From Sinomicrobium soli (GTDB lineage Bacteria; Bacteroidota; Bacteroidia; Flavobacteriales; Flavobacteriaceae), in assembly GCF_003285545.1 (NCBI RefSeq), contig NZ_QLNV01000005.1:248001-312000 (forward strand): 64,000 nt of DNA. Reading direction: 5' to 3'. The first letter of the stretch is position 1; each line of letters begins with the position of its first letter. The translations under genes and the position numbers were made by a program. Below, one piece after another: positions 42,186 to 51,758 of this stretch. Under the pieces are notes generated by a model. The model searched no databases. It saw only the letters and a program-made list of their open reading frames with translations, and had not been told where the DNA came from.

Positions 42186-44660
42186 TCAAAACTCCTTTTT
42201 GCCAAATTCGCTGTCAATAAACCGGGATTTGTTATTGCCTGTCTTTAGGATATACGACAGATTGAGTACCACCATATCAACTTCATATATATAATTTGTA
42301 GTGGTGTAAAACTGGCCCGACGTGGAAGTGCTTATCCGCTGTTCGTTGGTTTTTAATAACCCCAGGTCCATGTTAAGCCACTGAAGTGTGGCCTTTAGCC
42401 GGTTGTCAAGAAACGATTTCTGAAATGTCAGATTCGGGGAATAAAACCGGGAATCCTCACCTTGTGCGGTCACCCTGTCTGATAAGTAATTGAAATTAAA
42501 CTGGACTGAAGCTGTTTCCCCGAACTCATACGTAGAATTTATGTTCAGCGAATACATCGTAGAGGTAGTGTTAACGGGCCTGCCGTCAAAGGTCCCTTTT
42601 AATTTATAGTGATTGAGGTTTCCGCCAATAAAGTTACTCCATTTTTCCGTAATGTTGAATTGAGAACCCATTTCGAGCCCCCAGGTTTTGGCATTTCCCA
42701 CATTGGAATAAATTCTGTTTAAAATAGTGTCGTTGTATACGGTGTTTACCCTGTTCACCACGTTTTTAACATGCCGGTAATATCCGGTAGCATAGATACT
42801 ATTTCCACAATGAAGATCCTTGCTGATGCCGATCTCTGCAAGGTCGATAAATTCGGGTTTGAGTGTGGGGTCTCCCTGCTCTAAGGTCTCCGAATGTTCT
42901 CTTTCCGGAAAAGGGTTCATCTTAAATGTCGTAGTTCTCTCAATACGTCTGCTGTACGCTGCTCTGAGGTCCGTACTTTCGTTAAAGCTATACTGAAGGC
43001 TTGCCGATGGAAATAGTTTTACGAAGTCGTAACTGTAGGTAGTATCGATCGTACCTGTCTTATCTTTCAGGTCGTATTCCCGGTTCATGGCTTCCAGCCG
43101 TACACCTGCGCTATACTGCCATTTTTTTCTGGTGTTCCCAAGCTGTACATAACCGGAGTGGATGTTTCTTTTAAGGTCTGCATCACTCGAAAATTCCGGG
43201 ACAAGTTCAAACTCACCGGTGTTGTTGTTCTGCCGTTCATACACAAAATCCCCGGTGTGATCCAGACCTCTGTACTGATAACCGATTTCCAGGGTTCCGA
43301 ATGATAAAGGCTTAAAATCGTAATCCAGTTGCAGTCTTGTTCCATGTAGCGGGTTGTCATTGGTATTGTATTCATCCTGGTAAACCACGGAGGCGTCCGG
43401 ATATCCCAGATTCTGATTTACCGTGGGGCCGCCAAGCAGGGTGTATTCATACAGCAGCGACCCCGACAATCTGGATTCATTATTAAAAATGTGGTTATAA
43501 TCAAGGCTTCCTAAAATGAAATCTCCTTTCCTGGTACGCAGATTATGGTTGAAATACCGGAAGGTATATATTCTGCTTCCTTCTTCTGCAGGCGTAATGG
43601 CATGATTGTCATAATACACAATATCTGCCAACCGGTCTTTGGTACGTTTACCTCCGTAAAAGCCTAATGAGAAGCTATTGCTTTCGTTCGGATTGTAATC
43701 TGCCGTAAGGCGACCATTATAGCTGATTTCGTCAAAACTCCGTTCCCCGGTAGAGGGAAAACGTGTTAAGGTGTCGTTGTTTACGGTATATACATCACCT
43801 TCGCGTCGTCCGCCAAGATCGTTTTTTTGATAACTGGCTCCAACGGATATATTCCATCGATCATTCCTCATATTATACGTAAGATCTCCGCCATAGCGCC
43901 TGTGAAGGTCTTCATTCCCGTAGGTTTCGATCGAAGGGAAGCCCCCTTTAATATTGACCTGCGCAAAAGAACCGTTCAGGACTTCTTTCCTGGTATAAAT
44001 ATTTATTATCCCCGCTTTTCCCTCCGGATCGTACTTGGCGGAAGGGGCCGTGATGACTTCAACTCTTTCTATGGCATTGGCAGGAAGCTGACTTATAAAT
44101 GCCACAGGGTCGCCCTGTAAAGGTTTCCCGTTGAATAAAACCACAAAACCGGTGGTACCGCGTACACTTATTTCCCCCTGGCCATTAATACTGACTGCAG
44201 GAAGGTTTCGGATGACATCCGACCCGGAACCGCCCTGTGTACTGTTGAACTGACTGGTTTCAAATACCTGCCGGTCAATTTTACTGATCATTGATTTTTT
44301 GTCAGCCTGAACAACTACTTCCGAAAGCCGGTTTCCCGGTATTAACCGGATAGTCCCGAGATCTTTGCTGCCCTTCTGTTTGTCAATAACAATGTGATTA
44401 ATATACCTGGTTTCAAATCCGATAAATGACGCCTTTAAAAAGAATTTTCCCTTTTTCAGGCCGTCAATTTCAAAGATTCCCTCATAGTCAGTGATCACAC
44501 CACCTGCCAGTGTACTGTCTGCTTGCTGATAAACGGCAACAGTAGCATATTCCAGGGGGGTACCGGCATCATCTATAACCTTACCTTTGATTTGTGATCT
44601 GGCATGTATACTGTAAAAAAGAATAAGAAACAACAGGTACCGGGGGTTAAAACTTTTCAT
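42186..44660 (-). CDS. Outer-membrane beta-barrel receptor with CarboxypepD_reg domain
   Basis: TonB-dependent-receptor-like protein of 824 residues. The signal peptide is followed by a carboxypeptidase-like domain (IKGKVIDDAGTPLEYATVAVYQQADSTLAGG), then a plug (SDVIRNLPAVSINGQGEISVRG...FNGKPLQGD) and a large barrel. The missing SusC signature and absent SusD partner place it in the 'outer membrane beta-barrel family' group (OMP_b-brl_3), often tied to peptide or metal uptake. Substrate unknown. It is convergent with the response regulator gene, 27 bp apart. Confidence 0.85.
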   Translation of the reverse strand: MKSFNPRYLLFLILFYSIHARSQIKGKVIDDAGTPLEYATVAVYQQADSTLAGGVITDYEGIFEIDGLKKGKFFLKASFIGFETRYINHIVIDKQKGSKDLGTIRLIPGNRLSEVVVQADKKSMISKIDRQVFETSQFNSTQGGSGSDVIRNLPAVSINGQGEISVRGTTGFVVLFNGKPLQGDPVAFISQLPANAIERVEVITAPSAKYDPEGKAGIINIYTRKEVLNGSFAQVNIKGGFPSIETYGNEDLHRRYGGDLTYNMRNDRWNISVGASYQKNDLGGRREGDVYTVNNDTLTRFPSTGERSFDEISYNGRLTADYNPNESNSFSLGFYGGKRTKDRLADIVYYDNHAITPAEEGSRIYTFRYFNHNLRTRKGDFILGSLDYNHIFNNESRLSGSLLYEYTLLGGPTVNQNLGYPDASVVYQDEYNTNDNPLHGTRLQLDYDFKPLSFGTLEIGYQYRGLDHTGDFVYERQNNNTGEFELVPEFSSDADLKRNIHSGYVQLGNTRKKWQYSAGVRLEAMNREYDLKDKTGTIDTTYSYDFVKLFPSASLQYSFNESTDLRAAYSRRIERTTTFKMNPFPEREHSETLEQGDPTLKPEFIDLAEIGISKDLHCGNSIYATGYYRHVKNVVNRVNTVYNDTILNRIYSNVGNAKTWGLEMGSQFNITEKWSNFIGGNLNHYKLKGTFDGRPVNTTSTMYSLNINSTYEFGETASVQFNFNYLSDRVTAQGEDSRFYSPNLTFQKSFLDNRLKATLQWLNMDLGLLKTNEQRISTSTSGQFYTTTNYIYEVDMVVLNLSYILKTGNNKSRFIDSEFGKKEF

Positions 44661-44744
44661 GGAAGTGCTTTATAATTAAAACGCCATCAAAAGTACATCT
44701 TCACGGTTCCGGAAAATGGTGTAAATGAAAAATAAATGGTTGTT

Positions 44745-45575
44745 TTAGTGTTCCGGATCTGTTTTTCTGTATTTAAACGGGGTCAATCCGGTATGTCGTT
44801 TAAAGTATCTGATAAAATTGGAGGTATCCTGAAAACTTAATTTACAAGCAATGTCAGCTACCGCAAGATCTGTATAAACAAGTAAGTATTTGACCTCTTT
44901 TATAATATGGCGTGCAATAACCTCGGAAGCTGTCTGGTTAAATAATTTTTTACATAGGTTATTCAGATTTTGGGGGGTCATATTCAATGTTTCTGCATAG
45001 TGCCTGACATTGACCTTAAGGTCGGCAGAGATCATATTTAAAAACAGCAAGCCTGTATTCTGAGGATTGCCATTCAGGCGATTCGCATAATCGGTTAAAC
45101 TCATTAGTATGACATTGAAAATACCTTCAAAGATTGCTGTTTTAGGGTGAGATCCTTCAAATTCATGACACAATGCCCTGAAAAGGTTTTCCAGTTGTCC
45201 TGCTTTTTCAGAAGGGATTCTTAGTTCGTTAATCCCGTTCAATTGAAGAAGCCTGGTATTTATAGATTTATCTTTGGTCGTTTCCAGGTAAGATTCCTTT
45301 ATAATTATTACATAACCCCGGGGAGCAGTATTTATCTCCCAATGATGTACCTGGTTTTTATGGATAAAAAAAAGTACCGGGGGATCGATCTTGTAGTTTT
45401 TCAGATCGAGGAAATGATGTCCCTCTCCGCCTGTAAAAAAAACGATCTCCAGGTACTTATTGTGTTTATGGGGTTTGGTGTAACGTTTATTTACATCGAA
45501 TTTTGCTACTTTAATGGCAGCCAAAGAACTGGTTTTATCAACAACAGGGATGTCTTCTTTCATAATCATTGCCAA
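44745..45575 (-). CDS. AraC-family transcriptional regulator
   Basis: 276 residues: an N-terminal cupin sensor (KPHKHNKYLEIVFFTGGEGHHFLDL) and a C-terminal AraC domain (about 175-272) with YAETLNMTPQNLNNLCKKLF and VADIACKLSFQDTSNFIRYFKRHTGLTPFKYR. The first ATG is used; the ATG four codons later fits equally. It lies 84 bp upstream of the beta-barrel receptor gene on the same strand and may control it. It is divergent from the HutC-type regulator gene. Confidence 0.9.
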   Translation of the reverse strand: MAMIMKEDIPVVDKTSSLAAIKVAKFDVNKRYTKPHKHNKYLEIVFFTGGEGHHFLDLKNYKIDPPVLFFIHKNQVHHWEINTAPRGYVIIIKESYLETTKDKSINTRLLQLNGINELRIPSEKAGQLENLFRALCHEFEGSHPKTAIFEGIFNVILMSLTDYANRLNGNPQNTGLLFLNMISADLKVNVRHYAETLNMTPQNLNNLCKKLFNQTASEVIARHIIKEVKYLLVYTDLAVADIACKLSFQDTSNFIRYFKRHTGLTPFKYRKTDPEH

Positions 45576-45792
45576 TGGATCCCTTCAAAAGTAATAAATG
45601 AATTTTGTTTTGGCCAGGGTTGTTATGGTGTTCACAGTTGGCAGGCGAATTGTTTGTATCTCTTTATCGTTTTTCCGGTAAAATGCGTAGAGGCAGGTAG
45701 CCTTCCCGGATAAACCGGAATTTTAATGTATAAACAAACCTACCAAACAAAAAAAATTAGTAGTATTGCCTGCACATACCAATAAACAAGCT

Positions 45793-46521
45793 ATGAAATT
45801 TGCGATTGACCACAAAAGCCCCGTGCCCTTACACGCCCAGGTGGAGGCCCTGTTGCGGGAACTCATAGAGCGGGAGGAATATCAGAACGGCAAGACCCTT
45901 CCGAGCGAGGTCGAGCTCTCCAGAAAACTCGCTATTTCACGTACTACGGTCCGGCAGGCCATAAAGAAGCTGGTTTTCGAGGGGTTGCTGGTACGAAAAA
46001 AAAGGGCGGGTACCAAGGTAGCCCCTAAACCGGTAAGCTCGAAATCAAATAACTGGCTCAGTTTTTCACAGGAGATGAAACTCCGGGGCATCCCGATCAG
46101 GAATTTCGAGCTGCATATCAGTTGGGTGGCTGCAGATGAAGCGCTCGCCGGTTTTTTTGAAATCAGAAAGGGAAGTAAAGTGCTGAAAATGGAACGGGTA
46201 CGCGGAAAGCCGGAAGAGCCGTTTGTGTATTTTGCTTCCTATTTCCACCCCCGTGTAGAACTTACAGGAGACGAAGATTTCAAAAAGCCCCTGTACGAAA
46301 TGCTGGAACAGGAGCATTCCGTAATTGCTACACTTTCCAAAGAGGAGATCAGTGCAACCGCTGCAGATGCTTTTATTGCCGAAAAACTTCAGATCCCACA
46401 GGGATTCCCGGTGTTATTCAGAAAACGTCATGTCTTTGACCAGGGAGAAAGGCCCATCGAATATAATCTGGGGTACTATAAGGCAGACAGCTTTATTTAT
46501 ACCGTGGAGAGCACACGATAA
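45793..46521 (+). CDS. GntR-family regulator, HutC/UTRA type
   Basis: 242 residues from the ATG at 45793. Winged helix at 8-75 (VPLHAQVEALLRELI...GKTLPSEVELSRKLAISRTTVRQAIKKLVFEGLL) and a UTRA ligand domain (about 95-240) with KMERVRGKPEEPFVYFASYFHP. An in-frame TTG at 45766 is rejected as start because a -7-like TAGTATTG covers it. A GTATAAAC motif, the GTnTAnAC pattern of HutC-type sites, lies upstream at 45728-45735. The GH92 gene follows 246 bp downstream and is the probable target. Confidence 0.88.
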   Translation: MKFAIDHKSPVPLHAQVEALLRELIEREEYQNGKTLPSEVELSRKLAISRTTVRQAIKKLVFEGLLVRKKRAGTKVAPKPVSSKSNNWLSFSQEMKLRGIPIRNFELHISWVAADEALAGFFEIRKGSKVLKMERVRGKPEEPFVYFASYFHPRVELTGDEDFKKPLYEMLEQEHSVIATLSKEEISATAADAFIAEKLQIPQGFPVLFRKRHVFDQGERPIEYNLGYYKADSFIYTVESTR

Positions 46522-46683
46522 CCGGATTGCCTTTGCGGTTTCTTCCGGGCTTTAGGTAGTGCCAGGACACTTCCGGTCGTCCGTATTTTTGATTTTTTAT
46601 TGAGATTCCGATCGTTTTTCGATAAGAGGACAGAGAATATTGAAAACATTCACACTCATAATTGCAGAAAACAAAAAATAATA

Positions 46684-46701
46684 AATATGTTTGTACATAT
46701 T
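46684..46701. promoter_or_regulatory. Palindrome upstream of the GH92 gene, candidate regulator site
   Basis: AATATGT-TTGT-ACATATT, two perfect 7 bp arms around four bases, 66 bp before the GH92 ATG in an otherwise empty 246 bp gap. Its core TGTTTGTACA shares TGTnT...ACA with TGTATAAACA upstream of the HutC-type regulator. Confidence 0.45.
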
Positions 46702-46767
46702 AACATTATTAAAAGAATGGTCCCTTGCCGGATTTTCGAATGAATCAAAAGAACACTTTATTTTCAG

Positions 46768-49700
46768 ATGATGAAAAACCCAATCTTATATCAGAAAATA
46801 GTATATATACTTACGGGGAGCTTTATTCTGTCAGGAATGCTATCCGGCTGTAACAGTTATAACTCTGGGAATATGCAGAACAAGGCATTGTCACCGATCT
46901 CCGGGAGTGTCGCCGTGCCCCTGTGGAGTATCGGAACCGATGACGGTTCAGGGGCCGACCTGGCCCTGGGTCCCTCAGACTATAAAAAATTCCTGAGTGA
47001 GGATTTCGGTTATGAAGATCGCTATTATCTCATAGGGAAATCGGAAGCTTCTGACGATTTTCCATATGTATTGCCGGGGCCCGATGATACCTGGGGGGGT
47101 ACATGGCGAACTGCCGGGTGGCGGACCCACGAGATCAATATACTTTTCGGCGTGGAGGAACTCCCGGCCAAGGGAGAGTGGTTCCTCGTTGTAGACCTCG
47201 TAGATTCCGCCCCTTCCGGATCACTTTTTAAAGTCAGTATCAACGACCAGCACGAAAAATTTTCGCTCCGCGGGATTTCAGACAGTACTGTTACCCGGGT
47301 GCCGGATACCAAAACCGAACGGGTGTTGAGAATCCCGGTCAGGGAAGGGGAAGTGCGCAGCGGGGGTAATAAGGTGACACTGACCATCCTGGAAGGAAGC
47401 TGGGTGGTTTTTGACCATATCCGCCTGGAAGGTCCGTCCGGAGCCACTGTACTCGTCCCGGATGAGATCTTTATTCGCGCTGTGGAACCGGCTGCCTATG
47501 AGTTAAAGGAGGAATCAGGCAGGTATCAGCCCCTTCTTCTGGATGTGGAACACCTGTCCGGGACCCCTACCGTAGAGGTGGAACTGGACCACCGGCGTAT
47601 TTTTCAGAAACAGCTGGATACGGCGGGATACCGGCTGGAAGTCCCGATGCCGGCAGTGTCTTCTGCCCGGCAAAGTGAATACCGTATCCTGGTCAATGGT
47701 GAGGAGATCGAGTCCGGAAGTATTTCCCGGGAACCCCAACCCCTGCAAACACCCGCAGACTATGTAGACACCCGGATGGGCACCGCCCATTCCAGGTGGA
47801 TGATCGCCCCCGGCCCGTGGATGCCGTTCAGTATGGTGAAGCTTAGCCCTGATAACCAGAACAGGGGATGGCAGGCAGGTTACCAGCCTTCTTTCGAAAG
47901 TTTGGGGACTTTCAGTCATATTCACGAGTGGACCATGGCCGGTCTCGGAATGATGCCTACCAACGGGGGCCTCCGGATTGAAGTTGGTGATGAGGCGGAT
48001 CCGGATTCCGGGTATCGTTCCCGGATCGACAAATCATCGGAGGAAGCCCCGCTCGGACATTACAAGGTACATCTTACGGATTCCGATATCCTGGCCGAAG
48101 TTACCGCCACTACCCGTGGTGCCTTCCACCGCTATACCTTCCCGGAGGATAAGGACGGAAGGGTAATGATAGACCTCCATATAGAGGCCGAATACGATTA
48201 CAGCCTGGAAGCTGTCGAAATGACACAGGTGAGTGATTACCGTATCGAAGGAAAAAGCCACCAGTTATCTCCCCGGGTATGGAGCAGTGATGCGGATCAG
48301 GAATACACGGTGAACTTTGTGATCGAATTCGACCGCCCGATTAAAAAACTCGGGGGGTGGATCAATGATTCCATTGTCAGAAATCCCGGAATTGCGGGAA
48401 CAGGCCTGAAGGATGCCGGGATGTTTGCGGAGTTTGATACCCGTGAGCACAATGTAGTACAGGCCCGTATCGGGATTTCCCTGGTGAGTATTGACAATGC
48501 GGCTGAAAACCTGGAAACGGAGATCTCTCAGCCGTTTAAATGGAATTATGAAGCGGTGGTGGCACACCAGAAAAAAGTGTGGAACGAATATCTTTCCCGG
48601 GTCCGTATCACCACTGATGACTACCGGGAGAAAAAAAGGTTTTACACCAATTTTTACCGTTCGCTATGCCGCAATATATGGAGCGATGTCAATGGTGAAT
48701 GGGTGGCTGCGGATGAGAGGGTCCGGCAGCTTGCGAACCCGGAACATGTGGTCCTGGGCTGTGATGCATTCTGGAATACCTTCTGGAACCTCAACCAGTT
48801 CTGGAATATGGTTACCCCCGAATGGTCGTCTAAATGGGTCAACTCCCAGCTTGCGATGTACGATGCCAACGGCTGGCTGTCCAAGGGCCCGGCAGGAATG
48901 GAATATATTCCCGTAATGGTGGCCGAGCACGAAATTCCGCTTATAGTATCGGCTTACCAGATGGGGATCCGGGATTTTGATACCGAGAAAGCCTTTGAAG
49001 CTGTAAAGAAGATGCAGACTACCCCTGCCGGACCTGTAGCCGGAGGGTATGCAGGGAACAGGGATCTGGAGGCTTACCTTAAATATAACTATGTTCCTCA
49101 TGACAAGGGACGTTTCTCCAATACCCTGGAATACTCGTATGACGACTGGACAGTGGCCCAGTTTGCCAAAGCCCTCGGAAAAAAAGAGGATTATGAGATA
49201 TTCCTGGAACGCGGAAGCTGGTGGAGAAATGCCTTTAACCCCGAAACCGGCTATGCCCAGCTACGCGATAGTGAGGGAAATTTCGAAGAACCGTTCGATC
49301 CCTTTCAGTCCGGCAGGAACAAGGAATATGTGGAAGGGAATGCCTGGCAGCTCAGCTATTTTGTCCCCCAGGATATTCCGGCCATGGCACAGATCACCGG
49401 TAAAGACAGTTTCGTGGAACGTCTCGACTGGGGGTTCCGGGCCAGTGAGCCCTGGCGGTATAATGCGCCAAATGACCAGTACTGGGATTACCCGGTCGTT
49501 CAGGGAAATCAGCAGTCCATGCATTTTGCGTTCCTTTTCAACTGGGTGGACCATCCCTGGTTGACCCAGAAATGGAGCCGTTCGATCCTGGATAAATATT
49601 ACGGTTATGATGAGGGAAATGCCTATCTCGGTGATGAAGACCAGGGACAGATGAGCGCCTGGTTCGTCATGGCATCTCTCGGGCTTTTTCAGACGGACGG

Positions 49701-49977
49701 GGGAACCCGGGAAGCACCCATCTACGAAATATCCAGTCCGCTATACGGGAAAACCGTCATCGACCTCGGCGAACGCTACGGGCGTGGCAAGCAGTTTGTC
49801 ATTGAAGCCAGAAATGTATCCAGGGTCAATAAATACGTACAGTCGGCCATACTCAACGGTAAAGCGCTGACTTCATTCTGGTTCCCTTCCGGAGAATTGC
49901 TGAAAGGAGGGACCCTGATTCTTGAAATGGGCCCCGAACCGAATCGTGAATGGGGAAGAGGAAAGCTTCCCGAATAA
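46768..49977 (+). CDS. GH92-family glycoside hydrolase (predicted alpha-mannosidase), lipoprotein
   Basis: 1069 residues with lipobox LSGC (Cys28). Residues about 45-230 form an additional beta-sandwich, with GTWRTAGWRTHEINILFGV, like accessory domains of exported lyases and hydrolases. The GH92 part starts near 330 (VDTRMGTAHSRWMIAPGPWMPFSMVKLSPDNQN, then SHIHEWTMAGLGMMPTNG) and contains NLNQFWNMVTPEW. It ends with GDEDQGQMSAWFVMASLG (955 on) and a terminal domain. GH92 enzymes are calcium-dependent exo-alpha-mannosidases, often acting on N-glycans; linkage cannot be set here. Confidence 0.88.
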   Translation: MMKNPILYQKIVYILTGSFILSGMLSGCNSYNSGNMQNKALSPISGSVAVPLWSIGTDDGSGADLALGPSDYKKFLSEDFGYEDRYYLIGKSEASDDFPYVLPGPDDTWGGTWRTAGWRTHEINILFGVEELPAKGEWFLVVDLVDSAPSGSLFKVSINDQHEKFSLRGISDSTVTRVPDTKTERVLRIPVREGEVRSGGNKVTLTILEGSWVVFDHIRLEGPSGATVLVPDEIFIRAVEPAAYELKEESGRYQPLLLDVEHLSGTPTVEVELDHRRIFQKQLDTAGYRLEVPMPAVSSARQSEYRILVNGEEIESGSISREPQPLQTPADYVDTRMGTAHSRWMIAPGPWMPFSMVKLSPDNQNRGWQAGYQPSFESLGTFSHIHEWTMAGLGMMPTNGGLRIEVGDEADPDSGYRSRIDKSSEEAPLGHYKVHLTDSDILAEVTATTRGAFHRYTFPEDKDGRVMIDLHIEAEYDYSLEAVEMTQVSDYRIEGKSHQLSPRVWSSDADQEYTVNFVIEFDRPIKKLGGWINDSIVRNPGIAGTGLKDAGMFAEFDTREHNVVQARIGISLVSIDNAAENLETEISQPFKWNYEAVVAHQKKVWNEYLSRVRITTDDYREKKRFYTNFYRSLCRNIWSDVNGEWVAADERVRQLANPEHVVLGCDAFWNTFWNLNQFWNMVTPEWSSKWVNSQLAMYDANGWLSKGPAGMEYIPVMVAEHEIPLIVSAYQMGIRDFDTEKAFEAVKKMQTTPAGPVAGGYAGNRDLEAYLKYNYVPHDKGRFSNTLEYSYDDWTVAQFAKALGKKEDYEIFLERGSWWRNAFNPETGYAQLRDSEGNFEEPFDPFQSGRNKEYVEGNAWQLSYFVPQDIPAMAQITGKDSFVERLDWGFRASEPWRYNAPNDQYWDYPVVQGNQQSMHFAFLFNWVDHPWLTQKWSRSILDKYYGYDEGNAYLGDEDQGQMSAWFVMASLGLFQTDGGTREAPIYEISSPLYGKTVIDLGERYGRGKQFVIEARNVSRVNKYVQSAILNGKALTSFWFPSGELLKGGTLILEMGPEPNREWGRGKLPE

Positions 49978-49996
49978 TCCTGAAACAATAGTTCAA

Positions 49997-50705
49997 ATGA
50001 AATACACAGTTCTGATATCATTGCCGCTGTTCCTCTGTTTTTTCTCATGTGGCGGGGAGAAACAAAAGACAAACGGTGAAAAGGGAACGGCAACCGAAAG
50101 CACTTATAAAGACCCGAAACTCGGTCTTGTCAGGGAAAAGGCACTGCAGCTGGCAAGGAACGGGTTTAATGCCGGAGACGGATATATGGAAGTGTGGATA
50201 AGGGATTACAACACTTTTATAAACCTGGCGGCCGAAGTCAATGACAGGGAATTGCTAAAAGAAAACCTCAGGGTGTTTTTCCGGTTGCAGGGAGAAGACG
50301 GAAACATTGTAGACGGCTTTATTCCCAAAAGCAAGGCTGTTGTTTCCGATGGTGGATAATATGAAAAAGGCAGGGGCCTCTACCATAGGGCTTACCCTGT
50401 ATCCTCCCTATCCCGAAGGGACTTTTTTAAATGAGGGAATGCACCCGTACGGTTATCAGAACGGGGGCGACTGGACCTGGTTTGGCGGTCGCATGATCAT
50501 TGCCCTTTTTGAGAACGGCTTCAGGAAAGCGGCCTTTGAGCATCTCCGGCCTATGCTGGACAGGGTGATTGCCAACGATGGTTTTTACGAGTGGTATACC
50601 CCGGATAATTCCCCCAGGGGCTCAGCTTCTTTTAAGGGCTCGGCGGGGGTCTTGTACGATGCTATCGAACTGTTTCTTGACGATCCGGAACCCAAACGTC
50701 CGTAA
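49997..50705 (+). pseudogene. Decayed lipoprotein glycoside hydrolase (MGH1-like), internal deletion
   Basis: From the ATG at 49997 a lipoprotein signal (FFSC) leads to KDPKLGLVREKALQLARNGFNAGDGYMEVWIRDYNTFI...LQGEDGNIVDGFIPKSKAVV, the N-terminal part of a family related to mannosylglycerate-hydrolase-like (alpha/alpha)6 enzymes. The frame stops at 50359. From about 50350, in another frame, the C-terminal part follows (VDNMKKAGASTIGLTLYPPYPEG...GGDWTWFGGRMIIALFENGF...WYTPDNSPRGS), ending at 50705. Together they make about 240 residues where family members, as I recall, have 450-500. The middle appears deleted with a frame change near 50340-50350. It starts 20 bp after the GH92 gene. Confidence 0.75.
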
Positions 50706-50807
50706 ACGGTTTCCTGTTTAAAGGATACCAATTAATTATGCAATGAGTTTCTCTTATCCCAGGTTCTGATTTTCCCGGTCTGCAATAATGCCGGGCCTAT
50801 CCGGGGT

Positions 50808-51722
50808 TTACCCTCTCTTCCCGCCCATCAGTGTTTTCAGCCGGTCTTTGTCGATGACCGGGTTGGCTCCTTCGTTCTCCGCAACCAGGGCCCCCATGGC
50901 ACAGGCGGTGTCTATGGCCTGCTGCGGGCCGGAGCTGTGGTGGAACAGGTGGGTGAGCAGGGTGGCGAGAAAGGAGTCGCCCGCCCCTACGGTATCCTTT
51001 ACCGTGATGTTGTACCCGCTGTTGTAGAACCACTTTCCGCTCTGCCAGAGTACAGCCCCGTGCCTGCCCTTGGTAACACATATCGACGGTGTTCCCGTTT
51101 TGCGGGAGATATAGGTGATGTTCTGCTCCAGGGAATAATACGGGGAGCCCAGGGCTTCGGCGATCTCGTAGAGCTCGTCGTCGTTGAATTTTATAAAATC
51201 GGCCTTGGCCATAAGTCCGGTGATGGTTTCTGCAGTGTAATGAGGGCTCCGCAGGTTGACATCAAAAACCTTGAATACGGGAGCTGAGAGAAGATGGTGC
51301 AGGGTGCTTTCGGAGATACTGTCGCGGCAGGCCAGGCTTCCGTAAACCAGGAGGTCGGAAGAGGATACCAGCCGTATGGCCGTTTCGGTAAGCGGGATAC
51401 TGTCCCACGCCGAAGGATAGGTAATGTCGTAAGTGGCAGACCCCCGGTCGTTCAGGCTTACCTGTACCGTTCCGGTAGGACATTCTGCAATGGTGCTGAT
51501 ACCCGTAGTGCCTACTCCGTGTTTTTCGAGAAAGGCCTTTATCTCACTCCCGTCGGTATCCTCGCCGATAGCGCTTATCATATTTACATCACATCCCAGC
51601 GACTGCATGCGCAGGGCTGCATTGAGCGGCGCCCCTCCGATATTCCGGTAACCGGGAAAACAGTCCCACAAAACCTCTCCGTATGATATGACCCTGAGTT
51701 TCTTTTCCTTGTTCATCTTCAC
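50808..51722 (-). CDS. PfkB-family carbohydrate kinase, predicted fructokinase
   Basis: Cytosolic sugar kinase of 304 residues. N-terminal SYGEVLWDCFPGYRNIGGAPLNAALRMQSLG is typical of fructokinases of this family, and the anion-hole motif DTVGAGDSFLATLL holds the catalytic Asp. It would phosphorylate fructose released and imported by the upstream genes. It is the last gene of the fructan locus, 36 bp after the stop of the GH32 gene. Confidence 0.9.
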   Translation of the reverse strand: MKMNKEKKLRVISYGEVLWDCFPGYRNIGGAPLNAALRMQSLGCDVNMISAIGEDTDGSEIKAFLEKHGVGTTGISTIAECPTGTVQVSLNDRGSATYDITYPSAWDSIPLTETAIRLVSSSDLLVYGSLACRDSISESTLHHLLSAPVFKVFDVNLRSPHYTAETITGLMAKADFIKFNDDELYEIAEALGSPYYSLEQNITYISRKTGTPSICVTKGRHGAVLWQSGKWFYNSGYNITVKDTVGAGDSFLATLLTHLFHHSSGPQQAIDTACAMGALVAENEGANPVIDKDRLKTLMGGKRG

Positions 51723-51758
51723 GATTTTATAATGCCAAAATTCATATATTTCATCAAA

